From contig JASLXP010001006.1 of the NCBI GenBank assembly GCA_030740295.1, positions 1 through 11,997 on the forward strand: a stretch of 11,997 bases of DNA, in the 5' to 3' direction. The position numbers and the translations under genes are program-made. Below are positions 1-8,256 of the stretch, piece by piece. How positions within the stretch are numbered: the first letter of the stretch is position 1; every line of letters starts with the position of its first letter. This DNA comes from Planctomycetota bacterium (GTDB taxonomy: Bacteria; Planctomycetota; PUPC01; JACPCR01). The notes below the pieces were generated by a model. That model saw only the letters and a list, made by a program, of their open reading frames with translations. It was not told where the DNA came from and searched no databases.

Positions 1-201
1 GCCGAGGTAATCCAGATTGAACGACTTTTCATACTCACGTTTCGCGCCGAACCAACTCATCAGGCCGCGCACCTCCTGCATCACCGTCAACCGCAGTCCA
101 TCGTTCGGCAGCTCTTTTCTGGACTTTGTTGGCAGACGCACTGGGATGGCTGTCATCGCAGTCTGGCGTGGAATCCTTTTGCCATTCCCGAACAGGCTCA
201 T
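1..201 (-). CDS. PqqD-family protein, N-terminal part (cut by window edge)
   Basis: Sixty-seven codons are open from an ATG at 201 to the window edge. The protein begins MSLFGNG and reaches a segment reading EYEKSFNLDYLG, which resembles the first helix region of PqqD-like proteins, where an aromatic/charged stretch leads into LDxxG followed by VW and a DG turn; that continuation lies outside the window. PqqD domains bind precursor or substrate peptides and present them to a modifying enzyme, usually a radical SAM protein; here only the family resemblance is visible, not a partner. The start is chosen because its ATG overlaps the TGA of the preceding gene (ATGA) and an AGGGAGG ribosome-binding site lies six bases upstream. 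About 45 residues precede the PqqD-like segment. A different frame is open over 304-35 but does not resemble anything. Confidence 0.65.
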   Translation of the reverse strand, partial: MSLFGNGKRIPRQTAMTAIPVRLPTKSRKELPNDGLRLTVMQEVRGLMSWFGAKREYEKSFNLDYLG

Positions 202-1127
202 ACATCGCCTCCCTTCGCCCACTGCATCTGTGAAAGGGCATCAGTGAGCAGGTCTTCCTGCGGCTCGCCGATGGTGTCATGCTCCGCCATGAACAATCGG
301 TCATGACTCAGATCGTGGAAAACCATTCTCAGACTCTGACGAGGTTTCAGGCGAGCGAATGGAAGTGGAAACATTCGCGACGAACGCTGGCACAGACCAT
401 TACGGGCATCATCTCCTGAAGGAACGAGACAAGCGGGGCGAATCAGGTCCCTCTCCCACGTCGACCTTCGATCCTTAATCGCAGACTGCCTCAGCCAGCC
501 TTTCAGATCACGCTTCTCCAAAGCCAACCGGGCGGGATACACCTGCTCCAGCACGAGTCGCTGTTCACCGCACTCAAACTCCAAAGCCTGATGCCCGAGG
601 TTGAGAGTCTTCTTCTTCAATCGAAATCCTGCAGGCACCACATAACTGCATCCGAAAACACTCCACTTTGAGGATTCGTTGTCCGGATAAAAATGGATCG
701 AGTTCAATGCCTCTTCGATCCGTCGCTCCTCCCCAGCACCCAACGAAACGACCTCGAGCGCCAACTTAGCTTCACGCGAATAGTAGAGAGAAAGTGTCCG
801 GCCAGTCGCACTCTCTCGAAACTGGGCAAAACCATCGAAGACTCCACCCTCCTCACCAGCAACAATCTCCAACCCGCGCCTCCTCACACGCGACGCCTGC
901 CATCGCGCCCAGTCAAAAGCATCCGGCTCCACCTGCACCCACTTCACCTGCATCCTCGGCGTACCCCCATCACCAACCAGCATCATCCCCCGCAGGCCAT
1001 CCCCCTCAATATGAATCGGACGCCAATCCGAAGGCACGCGTAATTCCCACCCCGCCCAGGCAATCACCTCATCAGTGGTGACTTGAGATGATGTCTCAAC
1101 AGAATCCAGCCCTGCTGTATTACTCAT
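198..1127 (-). CDS. Uncharacterised soluble protein with an apparent internal domain duplication
   Basis: The family is not recognised. The 309-residue protein has no signal peptide or membrane segment, so it is probably cytoplasmic. Two halves share a layout: residues 24-149 begin with a WAGWELRVPSDW-type strand-turn and end with an EEALNSIHFYP helix-strand, and residues 155-305 begin WSVFGCSYVVPAGF and end DLLTDALSQMQW. Each half has the order strand, VP turn with an aromatic, beta hairpins, then a terminal amphipathic helix and short strand. This points to a duplicated alpha/beta domain of about 130 residues. The gene begins 20 bp after the OPT-like gene, and its TGA overlaps the ATG of the PqqD-like gene, so it is very likely co-translated with that gene. 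A protein made with a transporter and a PqqD-like partner may be an adaptor, but that is inference. Its ATG lies inside a heptanucleotide repeat. Confidence 0.85.
   Translation of the reverse strand: MSNTAGLDSVETSSQVTTDEVIAWAGWELRVPSDWRPIHIEGDGLRGMMLVGDGGTPRMQVKWVQVEPDAFDWARWQASRVRRRGLEIVAGEEGGVFDGFAQFRESATGRTLSLYYSREAKLALEVVSLGAGEERRIEEALNSIHFYPDNESSKWSVFGCSYVVPAGFRLKKKTLNLGHQALEFECGEQRLVLEQVYPARLALEKRDLKGWLRQSAIKDRRSTWERDLIRPACLVPSGDDARNGLCQRSSRMFPLPFARLKPRQSLRMVFHDLSHDRLFMAEHDTIGEPQEDLLTDALSQMQWAKGGDV
208..215 (-). promoter_or_regulatory. Strong Shine-Dalgarno site for the PqqD-like gene
   Basis: Read on the minus strand the bases are AAGGGAGG followed by a six-base spacer and the ATG at 201. 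The site lies inside the last codons of the 309-residue gene. It fixes the start of the PqqD-like gene over the nearby ATG at 205, and suggests that this gene can be initiated independently as well as by coupling. The other starts in the window have weak or no such site. Confidence 0.75.
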
Positions 1128-1147
1128 TACTCTTTACTCTTTACGAA
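1120..1147. repeat. Heptanucleotide tandem array over a start codon
   Basis: On the minus strand the 20-bp gap between the OPT-like stop and the next ATG, plus the first codons, is built of 7-bp units: one degenerate copy (TTCGTAA), two exact AGAGTAA units and one TGAGTAA. The start codon of the 309-residue gene falls at the junction of the last two units. Each unit carries a TAA, and with a 7-bp period these stops fall in all frames. The units also supply the only purine-rich stretch (AAAGAG) that could serve as a ribosome-binding site. Confidence 0.75.
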
Positions 1148-3157
1148 TCAGACCGGCAGCTTAATCACACTCTTACTCATAAAAACGAAACCAAGACTCA
1201 ACATCGTGATGAGCCCAATACCAGCGGTAAATCCAGCCGCGAACACGATGCGATACTTCGACCATTCTTCTCCGAACCATTTGCGACAACAGAAACGACC
1301 AAACATCGCGCCGAGGAACATCGGCACGATCGCGTGCGGCAGCGATTGGTCGAGACCTCGCACCACACCGTACACCAAAAAGATCGGCAGACTGAAATGG
1401 TTCAGCACTCCGTAAACGGACAACGCGATCAAAAAACCAAGCCCTACCACTTCCGGTTTGAATGCCTCACGAAACGGGCTGAACGCCTCGTTCGGCAGCG
1501 TGGCCGAATAGACGATGCCCTGTTGGTAGGCCTTGAGCTCCCAGAATTCGTTGGCGTAGGGGAACATCTCGCTCGGCACGTTGTCGATGGACCAGATGAA
1601 CTGGCTGAACATCACCATCCCGATCGCCATAATCGGAAAGATGAGAATCTCGGCCTTGATGAGCGATGTGAATCTTGTGCCGGTGAGTTCGGTGGTCTTG
1701 AAGAACTGCGCCTGCTTCGCGTAATCGTGCATCGGGATCGGTGCAAACCAGATCGCCGCGCCCTTGTAGCCGGACAGAATGAACGACGCCTCTCTGACAA
1801 ACGGGATGCTCACCTGCTGTCCGACGATGCCTTCCATGCGCGTCGATACGTAGCTGATAATCGGTGTGTAAATGAACCCGTAAAAGATCAGAAGCCAGAG
1901 CGGAAACGGCGGCCCGTGCAGCTTGCCGGACGCGTAATTCACCAGCCAGTACGTCAGCACGATGTAAATGGTCGTAGAAAAAAAGTAGATGCACAACGCT
2001 ACCCAGATGGGGATATCGCCACGGTCGGCCGGCGACTCAAAAAGGCGTCTCCATTGGATGCTTTTCGATTTCGACAGCTTGTTGAATTCGGCCTCGCCCA
2101 TCTCCGCCTTCTTGCGCCGAAAACTGCTGACGACGTGAAAGATGCCGATGGCCGCGACCGCCAGACTCAGCCCGAGGCTGAAGCTGAAATAGAAATCAAG
2201 ATAGTTGGCCTGTACGGTCTGAATGCCGCCGATCCCTTTTTCCCAATCGTCCAGCACTCCCATCGAATACAGAACCGGATTGAAGATGACCGTGAAGACA
2301 AGGCCGATAAATGAGCCGACCATGGCCCAGAACGGCAGCACCATCCCAGTCACGAAAAAGGTGAGATCGAAACTGATCATCATCGGCATCGCGGGCAGAT
2401 AGTTCTCTGAATACTGCGTCAGATCCACGAATGGCAGCGGAAGGATCCGGATACCTTCTGAGAAGATCGCACTGGTGATATTGGGCAGGGCAAGATAGAT
2501 GAGCCCGAACGAAGCCCCGGCCACCCCGCCGATACTGAATGTCCTCCATCGCCACGTGTCTTCCTGGCTCGAAGCATCGGCCAGCGCAGTCATCCCCATC
2601 GCATGAACAGGCGCCATCGGAAACGGCAGGTTTTCGACATCCGACGTGAGCCGAAACATCACATACCCAAGCCCAAAATGATCGAGCCGAGTCAGAAACA
2701 GGGTCAGCAGCATCAGCCCGATCGGCAACACCCATGCACCCATCAGGAAATTGCGTGCCCCCAGTACTTCCGGCGATTGCGGCGCATACCACTCAGGGAT
2801 GTACTCGATGACACCGAGCTTCCGCATCTCCTCGCTTTGCACCAGGAACTGATGCCAAAGCAGGCCCCCGCCCGAATGGATGACCGCTCCGCACATATAA
2901 AACAAAACAAAGATTTCAGGACGCTTGAGTTTCGTCAGTGCCCGCCTTGAGACCTCTACATATAGAATCACCGTCACCCACTGCGCTGCCGATCCCATCT
3001 CCACGCCGGCCACCAACTGCATGTAGAGTTGCGCCGGGGTCATCAACAGCCCGACGAACAATCCCATGATGACCGTACGCCACCCAAACCCATCCTCGAA
3101 TACCTCGGGGCGGGTCATCAGGTTTCGGAATTCCTGGAATTCTTGGTCTTCTTTCAT
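1148..3157 (-). CDS. OPT-superfamily-like (oligopeptide transporter type) membrane protein
   Basis: This is a 669-residue polytopic inner-membrane protein with about 12-14 hydrophobic segments (roughly residues 27-50, 82-101, 137-155, 205-225, 258-292, 320-345, 383-405, 418-437, 500-522, 570-598, 604-620 and 637-660). The stretch ENLPFPMAPVHAMGMTALAD (residues 175-194) matches the conserved LPFPxA-type signature of OPT-like proteins, in which substrates are small peptides or metal chelates. The sequence is closer to the uncharacterised bacterial OPT-like group annotated loosely as peptide transporters than to the classical fungal or plant members; substrate and direction cannot be read from it. 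A charged cytoplasmic loop (about 346-380) divides two halves, as in OPT proteins. It follows the permease-fusion gene by 115 bp and precedes the 309-residue gene by 20 bp. The ATG at 3157 has only a weak GGA upstream. No frameshift is seen. Confidence 0.8.
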   Translation of the reverse strand: MKEDQEFQEFRNLMTRPEVFEDGFGWRTVIMGLFVGLLMTPAQLYMQLVAGVEMGSAAQWVTVILYVEVSRRALTKLKRPEIFVLFYMCGAVIHSGGGLLWHQFLVQSEEMRKLGVIEYIPEWYAPQSPEVLGARNFLMGAWVLPIGLMLLTLFLTRLDHFGLGYVMFRLTSDVENLPFPMAPVHAMGMTALADASSQEDTWRWRTFSIGGVAGASFGLIYLALPNITSAIFSEGIRILPLPFVDLTQYSENYLPAMPMMISFDLTFFVTGMVLPFWAMVGSFIGLVFTVIFNPVLYSMGVLDDWEKGIGGIQTVQANYLDFYFSFSLGLSLAVAAIGIFHVVSSFRRKKAEMGEAEFNKLSKSKSIQWRRLFESPADRGDIPIWVALCIYFFSTTIYIVLTYWLVNYASGKLHGPPFPLWLLIFYGFIYTPIISYVSTRMEGIVGQQVSIPFVREASFILSGYKGAAIWFAPIPMHDYAKQAQFFKTTELTGTRFTSLIKAEILIFPIMAIGMVMFSQFIWSIDNVPSEMFPYANEFWELKAYQQGIVYSATLPNEAFSPFREAFKPEVVGLGFLIALSVYGVLNHFSLPIFLVYGVVRGLDQSLPHAIVPMFLGAMFGRFCCRKWFGEEWSKYRIVFAAGFTAGIGLITMLSLGFVFMSKSVIKLPV

Positions 3158-3177
3158 CGTTGCTGTTCCATCATCAA

Positions 3178-3233
3178 TCCGCTTCGCTGACTCCGCTTCG
3201 CTCCACGACGCTCTCCGAATACGGCTGCCGTGG
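3178..3233. repeat. Intergenic direct repeat and short palindrome between two operon genes
   Basis: The 115-bp gap between the permease-fusion stop and the OPT-like start contains an 11-bp direct repeat, TCCGCTTCGCT at 3178-3188 and 3192-3202, followed by the near-perfect palindrome ACGGC-T-GCCGT at 3221-3231. CCACG at 3203-3207 can also pair with CGTGG at 3229-3233. There is no T-tract, so it is not an obvious intrinsic terminator. It may be a copy of an interspersed genome repeat, or an mRNA-processing hairpin. Confidence 0.5.
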
Positions 3234-3272
3234 CATCACTCAAAATCCTCAGGCACTCCAATACTCCATTCA

Positions 3273-6200
3273 TTATTCCCCCGCCTTCGCTATGTATTCC
3301 AACATCCGATCCAGCCTCAGGTTTCTCCAGCCGAGCAACTGCCTTCGCAGGTCGCCGAGGAAGACTCGGTTTAATTTGATCCAGCTCCGGGTCTGGCCGG
3401 ATTCACGCTTGAGCTCCGTAGCGATTTCAAAGATGTCGTCCTCGTCGGAAGGTTGAATGCTGAGCTTGATGCGCTGGCGGACGCCCAGGTCATACGGTGC
3501 GAGCCAGACGGTACCCTGGATGCCCAGATGCTCGTGGCCGTTGTTCGATGTGCGGAAGGTCTGGATCGCGTCCGTGCTGAAGTTGCCGATGCTGCCTTCG
3601 CTGTGCGCGTCCATGTACTCGTGCAAGTAGGCCATGACTCCGTCTGCGGTCTGGCCGGTAACGGTGAACGGGAGGGTGTCACGCATGGTATCGCCGTCAG
3701 GCTCGGGGACGCTCCAGCTCATCTCGTTGCTGGGGACGGCGAGTTTTCCCGCAAGGAATGCAGGCACGATTGATGACAGGACCACGACTACGATGACCAG
3801 CAGCATGGTCATGATGGCTTGGGTGCCGGAGTAGTTGAGGGTGAGGTTGCCCATCCAGCCCAGGCTGGTGAATACGGTCGCCAGGCCTTGTCCTACGATG
3901 TAGCCGAAGATCGAGCCAAGCAGCCCGTAGGTGATGGCTTCGGCGAGGAACAGGAATCCGATGTGCAGCGGCGCGAGGCCGAGGCTGGTGTAGATGTAGA
4001 TTTCCCGTTTACGTTCGGCGAGGGAACTGAGCATGGTGTTGAAGATGATCAGGCCGCCGATGATGAGCGGGATGATGATGCTCTTCTTTGCCTTGGGCAG
4101 CAGGGGCGTGGTGGCCAGCACTCGCACTTCCTCACCGGATGCGTAGTAAATCGGAAAGGCCAGCAGATTGGCGAACTGGTATGCAAGCTCTCGGGCCATC
4201 TTCGAATCAGACGCGGCGAAGGCCATGTTGCGGAGCGTGAAATTCGACAGACCCCAGAATTTCGCAGCCGGCACGATGACCACCGAATTGCTCGATAAGC
4301 GCGGCAGGTCAACCTCCGGCTCCATTCCAGCACCGCTTTCCATTTCCATCGCGGCCTGGTCGAGGCGCGGATTGAGCAGTTGACGTCGTTGATCTTCGTC
4401 GAGGGCAGAGTAATCGTACGGCGTGATGCGTTGGCCATCGAGATCGACCACTCGACGATCAAACTTTGCCGAGTCAAATGCGCCGAGAAGCTTCAGGGAT
4501 TGCCCGCCGACAAGAACTGAATCGCCCGCCTTTGCGCCCAGTCGCTCGGCTATCTCCGTTGAAAGGTAACAGCCGTTGCCATCCGCAAAAGCAGTCCAAT
4601 CCGGGAGTAGTTCGGAGACGCGGGTCAGGTTGCCTTCTTCGCTCGTCAGTCCGAGTCCTGCATCAAGAGAGACCTCTTTACCAGTCTCAGCGTTTCTTAT
4701 GTGGATCTTCCATTGCGGGTCAAGCGTCTCGGCCCACCAGTATCGCGAGGCCGGCTTGCCCTTTTCGTATGCGTTGTCCACATACTGCAGGGTCCGCCCG
4801 GGGAGCTGCCGCATCGAAGGCTGCCGGATCAGCACTCCCTGAAAGCCAGCTTTGAAAGGCAGCGAATACTCACGATGCCCGCTGTAGCTGCTCGCCGACA
4901 TGAAACAGAGCAGCGCGAACGTGATCAGCATGATGGTGATGCCGGTCAGAGCTGTGCGAAATTTCCGCTTCCGCATGTTGGCGATCCCGAGCTGGATGGC
5001 GGTCACCATAAGGCCGTAGCGTGAAGTGCTGGCCGCGGCTGATTCGGCCAGGCCGCTCCGCATCTCTTCGAGGCCCGATTCGAATTTGGAAAAGATGACA
5101 CTCAGCACCAGCAGGCTCATGAAGATGATCGCAAACGACATGATGATGATCATGGGCTGGCTGCTGATGCGGAACGCCGGGTGGAAGCTCCACAGAACCG
5201 CGCACATCAACGAAAAGATACCGGTCATACTGAGGAGCTGTTTGTATACAAAGGGTGAGGCGAACAGCAGCCTCTCCACTGCAAAGGCGAACGGCACAAG
5301 CAACAGCAGCAGAACGATCGCGCCCCTGATGACATCGTTCGCTGTATCTCGTACGGCCTGGTAGGCGCGCACCTCATTAGACATCGCTGCGGATGCCTTG
5401 CGTAGAAGCTCGCCGCCGTCGTCGTTTCTGAGCGCGGCCTCCGCTTCCTCAAGCAGTCTGAAAGTATCCTTGCGCAGGTTCTGGATCGCTTTGCTCGTGA
5501 TGCCGGCCTTGGCGTAATCGCCAAGACGTCGCTCATCGAGGCGCGTGAAATCACGGGCAGACATGTGCACCGGATGCAGGGGCAATCGCTCTTCCACGGC
5601 GAAGCCCAGCATTGAGTTTCTGATGGAAAAGTTGCTCGTCTCGTCTTGAGCGGCCATCCGGATCAGGGCCATCCGGTTCTTGGCAATCCCGGCGCGAAGG
5701 ATGAGCTGCCATCGCAGGCCGTGCTCGAGCTGGCAGGACATGATCCCTCGGAAGAGACTGAAGTTCATCCTTTGCGGCTCAGAGCCTCTGCGGGAATCCA
5801 GGATGGTCGCGCCGGGCAGGTCGGCCAGGAACCTCGGATCAAAAAGCTCGAGAGCCTGGATGTGCTTGCAGGTGAACATCAGCGCCTTGAGCTCAGGCTC
5901 AGTGGCCCATCTCAGATCAGCATAAACAGAGATGCCTTTACCAGTTTTTTTCAGGTCGACACTCCGCAGGATCTCGCCATCGTCACGGAGCAGGTAAGAC
6001 TGGGCAAAAATGCGTGCGACGGAGTAGCTGTCCACCTGTGCCGGCATCGCTTCGAACATGAAACGGCCGTCAATGCCGGTGAAAACAAACTCCTGGCGCC
6101 TCAGCCCTGGCGAAGGCGCAAGATAGCGAATGCCGGCCTTGCCTGCCCCTGCGCCGCCATGGATCAGCGTGGTAAGGTATCCATGCATCGGCAGCTTCGG

Positions 6201-8141
6201 CACGGGCTGTCCAGGAGAACGATCGACCACGACGCCACCGACCCTGTTCCACTTTGGCGTGACCTTCTTGGGAGTGAAATCCTCTGAAGCGGCAAGTTCC
6301 TGCAGAAGCCTGAACGTCGCTTCAATCTGGGGATTGAGCCTGCCCCAATCAAGTTTCGCGAAAGTATCGTTAGGCGTGTCGACTTTTGTGCGCAATCCGT
6401 CGAGCGTGGCCCATGTCATCCCCTCGATGCCAAAACTCCGGCTGATGGTGGTCATCGAAGGCAACTGGCCAACGGCATACGAAGCGCCCGAGTCAAGCCC
6501 GATCAGCGAGTTGAGATTCACTGCCTTCTGCAGGGCTGGTTTCCAAAGAGGACTGCCGGATTCACTCGCCGCTTTTTGCCTCGCCACAAGCCAGTTTCGG
6601 AAACTCGAAAAGTTCTTAGATTCGGCAGTGTACCAATGGCTGCAGTAAGAGATGGGGCCGGCCGCTACAGACGCATCTGAAAGATCGATTCCGAACATAA
6701 ATCGAATCGGTGAGTTTTCGTTGCCGCCTTTGTCCCTGAGAGGAACGCCGAGAGCTTCAAGCATTTCACGCTGCATCGCATCACGGGCTTCATAACCATC
6801 TTTCACGAATTGCATACGGTCTGTTTGCGATCTGATTCGGTGGGCGGCCCGTTTCCACTGCTCCAGACAAAGCTCCCTGCTCTCATCACGAACGGGCTCT
6901 TTCGTGAGCATCTGCACCTGCGAAGCAAAACACTTCGCACGCCTGGCCGAGAGCACATCGATCTCGGCCTGCTGCACCTTCTTCTGCTCTTCGTCTTTTG
7001 CCAGGAAAATCGCCAACCGAAGTGGATGCATGACCGTCTCGATCTCGACCACCTGCCGTGCCACTTCGTCCTTGACCGCCTGATGCAGTTCCTTGAACTC
7101 ATGCTCGTACAGGCGGTCGAGGACCCCATCGTCCTCCCCGAGCCTATCGAGCACGGCCGTGATGGCTTTGTACTTTTCGAGCAGTCCGTTGTCCTTCTTA
7201 CGAATCTTGCGCTGTTCAAATGGTGTGAGGTGGATCCCGGTGAGCATCTTCCGCAGCCCGAGCTGGTTGATGGAATAGGCATCAATGAAGGCGAACAGGA
7301 TCGGGCGCTTTGGCCGATTCGCGCTGAAGTGTCTGAGCGCACTGAGTGCAAATACAAGATCGACGCCAGCATCGGCGCCCTGCGCAAGATCATGAGCCAC
7401 ACCCATCGCATCGACAGGCGCAATGACAGCTATGGCCGGACGCTCGCTTTTCTCTTCAGGCTGAACGAGCGCATAGAAATTGGTCGCCTCAGCTTCCTGC
7501 CACGCAGCATCAACACGCAGCGTAGCCACAGGCTGCCTTCCTGTGAGCTCAGATTTCCTCAGCCGATCTGCAAGCTCCCCCGCAGTCACATAAAACCGCG
7601 GCACATTGATCGGCAGCGGCAGAAAGTGATTCTGAATGTCGAGATACGTTTCCGCTCCGTTCCCAAGAAGGATGACGGCCGCAGCGCCCGCGTTGTACGC
7701 CCGCTGCCAATTATCGCGCCCGGTGATTTCCATCACCGCTATCTGGCCCTGCAAGGTCCGGGCAGGCAGCTCATCAGCCCGCGCCTCGCCGACATAAGTG
7801 AGCTTGCCAGAGATGCCTTCTTTGGGCGTCGTATTGAGCCGGACACTCGCCGGCCCAATCGGATAGACCGGATGCGTCTCGTCGTCAAACTTCAGCTCTG
7901 CCCGCCTGGTGATCGGCATCGGCGTGCTGAATGATTGACGCCAGGTTTTTACACCTCGAAGCTTGCCGAGCTCCTGCTCAAGGCGGGAAATGGTTTCTCT
8001 GTGTCCCGCCGTGCCGAGGGCGCGAGAAGGCAGTGAAGACAGCCAACGGATCTCCTGTCGTACGCGTCTCGCAAAGTCGGCTTCCTGGGCTTGCCCGGTT
8101 AAACCCAGGAGACAAATGCTTACGAAACAGAGTCGTGACAT
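3273..8141 (-). CDS. M28-peptidase-like/PA domain protein fused to an FtsX/MacB-type ABC permease
   Basis: The protein has 1622 residues counted from the ATG at 8141. Residues 1-18 form a signal peptide (MSRLCFVSICLLGLTGQA). Residues 25-300 and 475-620 resemble an M28 zinc peptidase, with a PA domain near 110-225 and a charged helical insertion at 305-465. The metal-binding motifs are altered: APVD (241-244) where HxD is expected, DAYS (287-290) where the EE pair is expected, and D588 in a DTPNDT segment where HTPxDT is usual, so it is probably catalytically dead. Residues 640-745 look like a beta-sandwich. Seven membrane segments follow (936-957, 967-985, 997-1017, 1063-1083, 1353-1374, 1395-1424, 1442-1464). 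The last four, with the 270-residue periplasmic loop and the ERKREIYIYTSLG loop, form the FtsX/LolC/MacB permease core. A 150-residue cytoplasmic tail ends the protein. No ATPase partner is in the window. Alternative starts are ATG at 8162 and TTG at 8195; 8141 is preferred because it places the signal peptide at the N-terminus. Confidence 0.85.
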   Translation of the reverse strand: MSRLCFVSICLLGLTGQAQEADFARRVRQEIRWLSSLPSRALGTAGHRETISRLEQELGKLRGVKTWRQSFSTPMPITRRAELKFDDETHPVYPIGPASVRLNTTPKEGISGKLTYVGEARADELPARTLQGQIAVMEITGRDNWQRAYNAGAAAVILLGNGAETYLDIQNHFLPLPINVPRFYVTAGELADRLRKSELTGRQPVATLRVDAAWQEAEATNFYALVQPEEKSERPAIAVIAPVDAMGVAHDLAQGADAGVDLVFALSALRHFSANRPKRPILFAFIDAYSINQLGLRKMLTGIHLTPFEQRKIRKKDNGLLEKYKAITAVLDRLGEDDGVLDRLYEHEFKELHQAVKDEVARQVVEIETVMHPLRLAIFLAKDEEQKKVQQAEIDVLSARRAKCFASQVQMLTKEPVRDESRELCLEQWKRAAHRIRSQTDRMQFVKDGYEARDAMQREMLEALGVPLRDKGGNENSPIRFMFGIDLSDASVAAGPISYCSHWYTAESKNFSSFRNWLVARQKAASESGSPLWKPALQKAVNLNSLIGLDSGASYAVGQLPSMTTISRSFGIEGMTWATLDGLRTKVDTPNDTFAKLDWGRLNPQIEATFRLLQELAASEDFTPKKVTPKWNRVGGVVVDRSPGQPVPKLPMHGYLTTLIHGGAGAGKAGIRYLAPSPGLRRQEFVFTGIDGRFMFEAMPAQVDSYSVARIFAQSYLLRDDGEILRSVDLKKTGKGISVYADLRWATEPELKALMFTCKHIQALELFDPRFLADLPGATILDSRRGSEPQRMNFSLFRGIMSCQLEHGLRWQLILRAGIAKNRMALIRMAAQDETSNFSIRNSMLGFAVEERLPLHPVHMSARDFTRLDERRLGDYAKAGITSKAIQNLRKDTFRLLEEAEAALRNDDGGELLRKASAAMSNEVRAYQAVRDTANDVIRGAIVLLLLLVPFAFAVERLLFASPFVYKQLLSMTGIFSLMCAVLWSFHPAFRISSQPMIIIMSFAIIFMSLLVLSVIFSKFESGLEEMRSGLAESAAASTSRYGLMVTAIQLGIANMRKRKFRTALTGITIMLITFALLCFMSASSYSGHREYSLPFKAGFQGVLIRQPSMRQLPGRTLQYVDNAYEKGKPASRYWWAETLDPQWKIHIRNAETGKEVSLDAGLGLTSEEGNLTRVSELLPDWTAFADGNGCYLSTEIAERLGAKAGDSVLVGGQSLKLLGAFDSAKFDRRVVDLDGQRITPYDYSALDEDQRRQLLNPRLDQAAMEMESGAGMEPEVDLPRLSSNSVVIVPAAKFWGLSNFTLRNMAFAASDSKMARELAYQFANLLAFPIYYASGEEVRVLATTPLLPKAKKSIIIPLIIGGLIIFNTMLSSLAERKREIYIYTSLGLAPLHIGFLFLAEAITYGLLGSIFGYIVGQGLATVFTSLGWMGNLTLNYSGTQAIMTMLLVIVVVVLSSIVPAFLAGKLAVPSNEMSWSVPEPDGDTMRDTLPFTVTGQTADGVMAYLHEYMDAHSEGSIGNFSTDAIQTFRTSNNGHEHLGIQGTVWLAPYDLGVRQRIKLSIQPSDEDDIFEIATELKRESGQTRSWIKLNRVFLGDLRRQLLGWRNLRLDRMLEYIAKAGE

Positions 8142-8256
8142 ATGGTGATTCTGGCCGCCCATAGTTTGTCGAAAGAGGAATCGAAAAGTAACCAAAAGAT
8201 AGGGAGTAGTCGAACATGAGAGGGAGTGGATGGGTAAATGGCGAATTCGGTAGAAT

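Noticed and set aside
1088..2314. Long plus-strand open frame (408 codons) opposite the OPT-like gene
   Set aside because: The translation is rich in Arg, His, Asp and Gln with no fold-like pattern, while the opposite strand encodes a coherent polytopic membrane protein. It is a codon-bias shadow.
6132..6165. GGAGAGKA segment resembling a Walker A loop in the permease-fusion protein
   Set aside because: It lacks the Ser/Thr after the lysine, sits in a beta-rich extracytoplasmic region after a signal peptide, and has no Walker B nearby. The protein is the permease, not the ATPase.
6810..7934. Plus-strand open frame of 374 codons opposite the pseudo-peptidase domain
   Set aside because: It is antisense to a well-supported domain and has low-complexity, basic composition with no recognisable motif.
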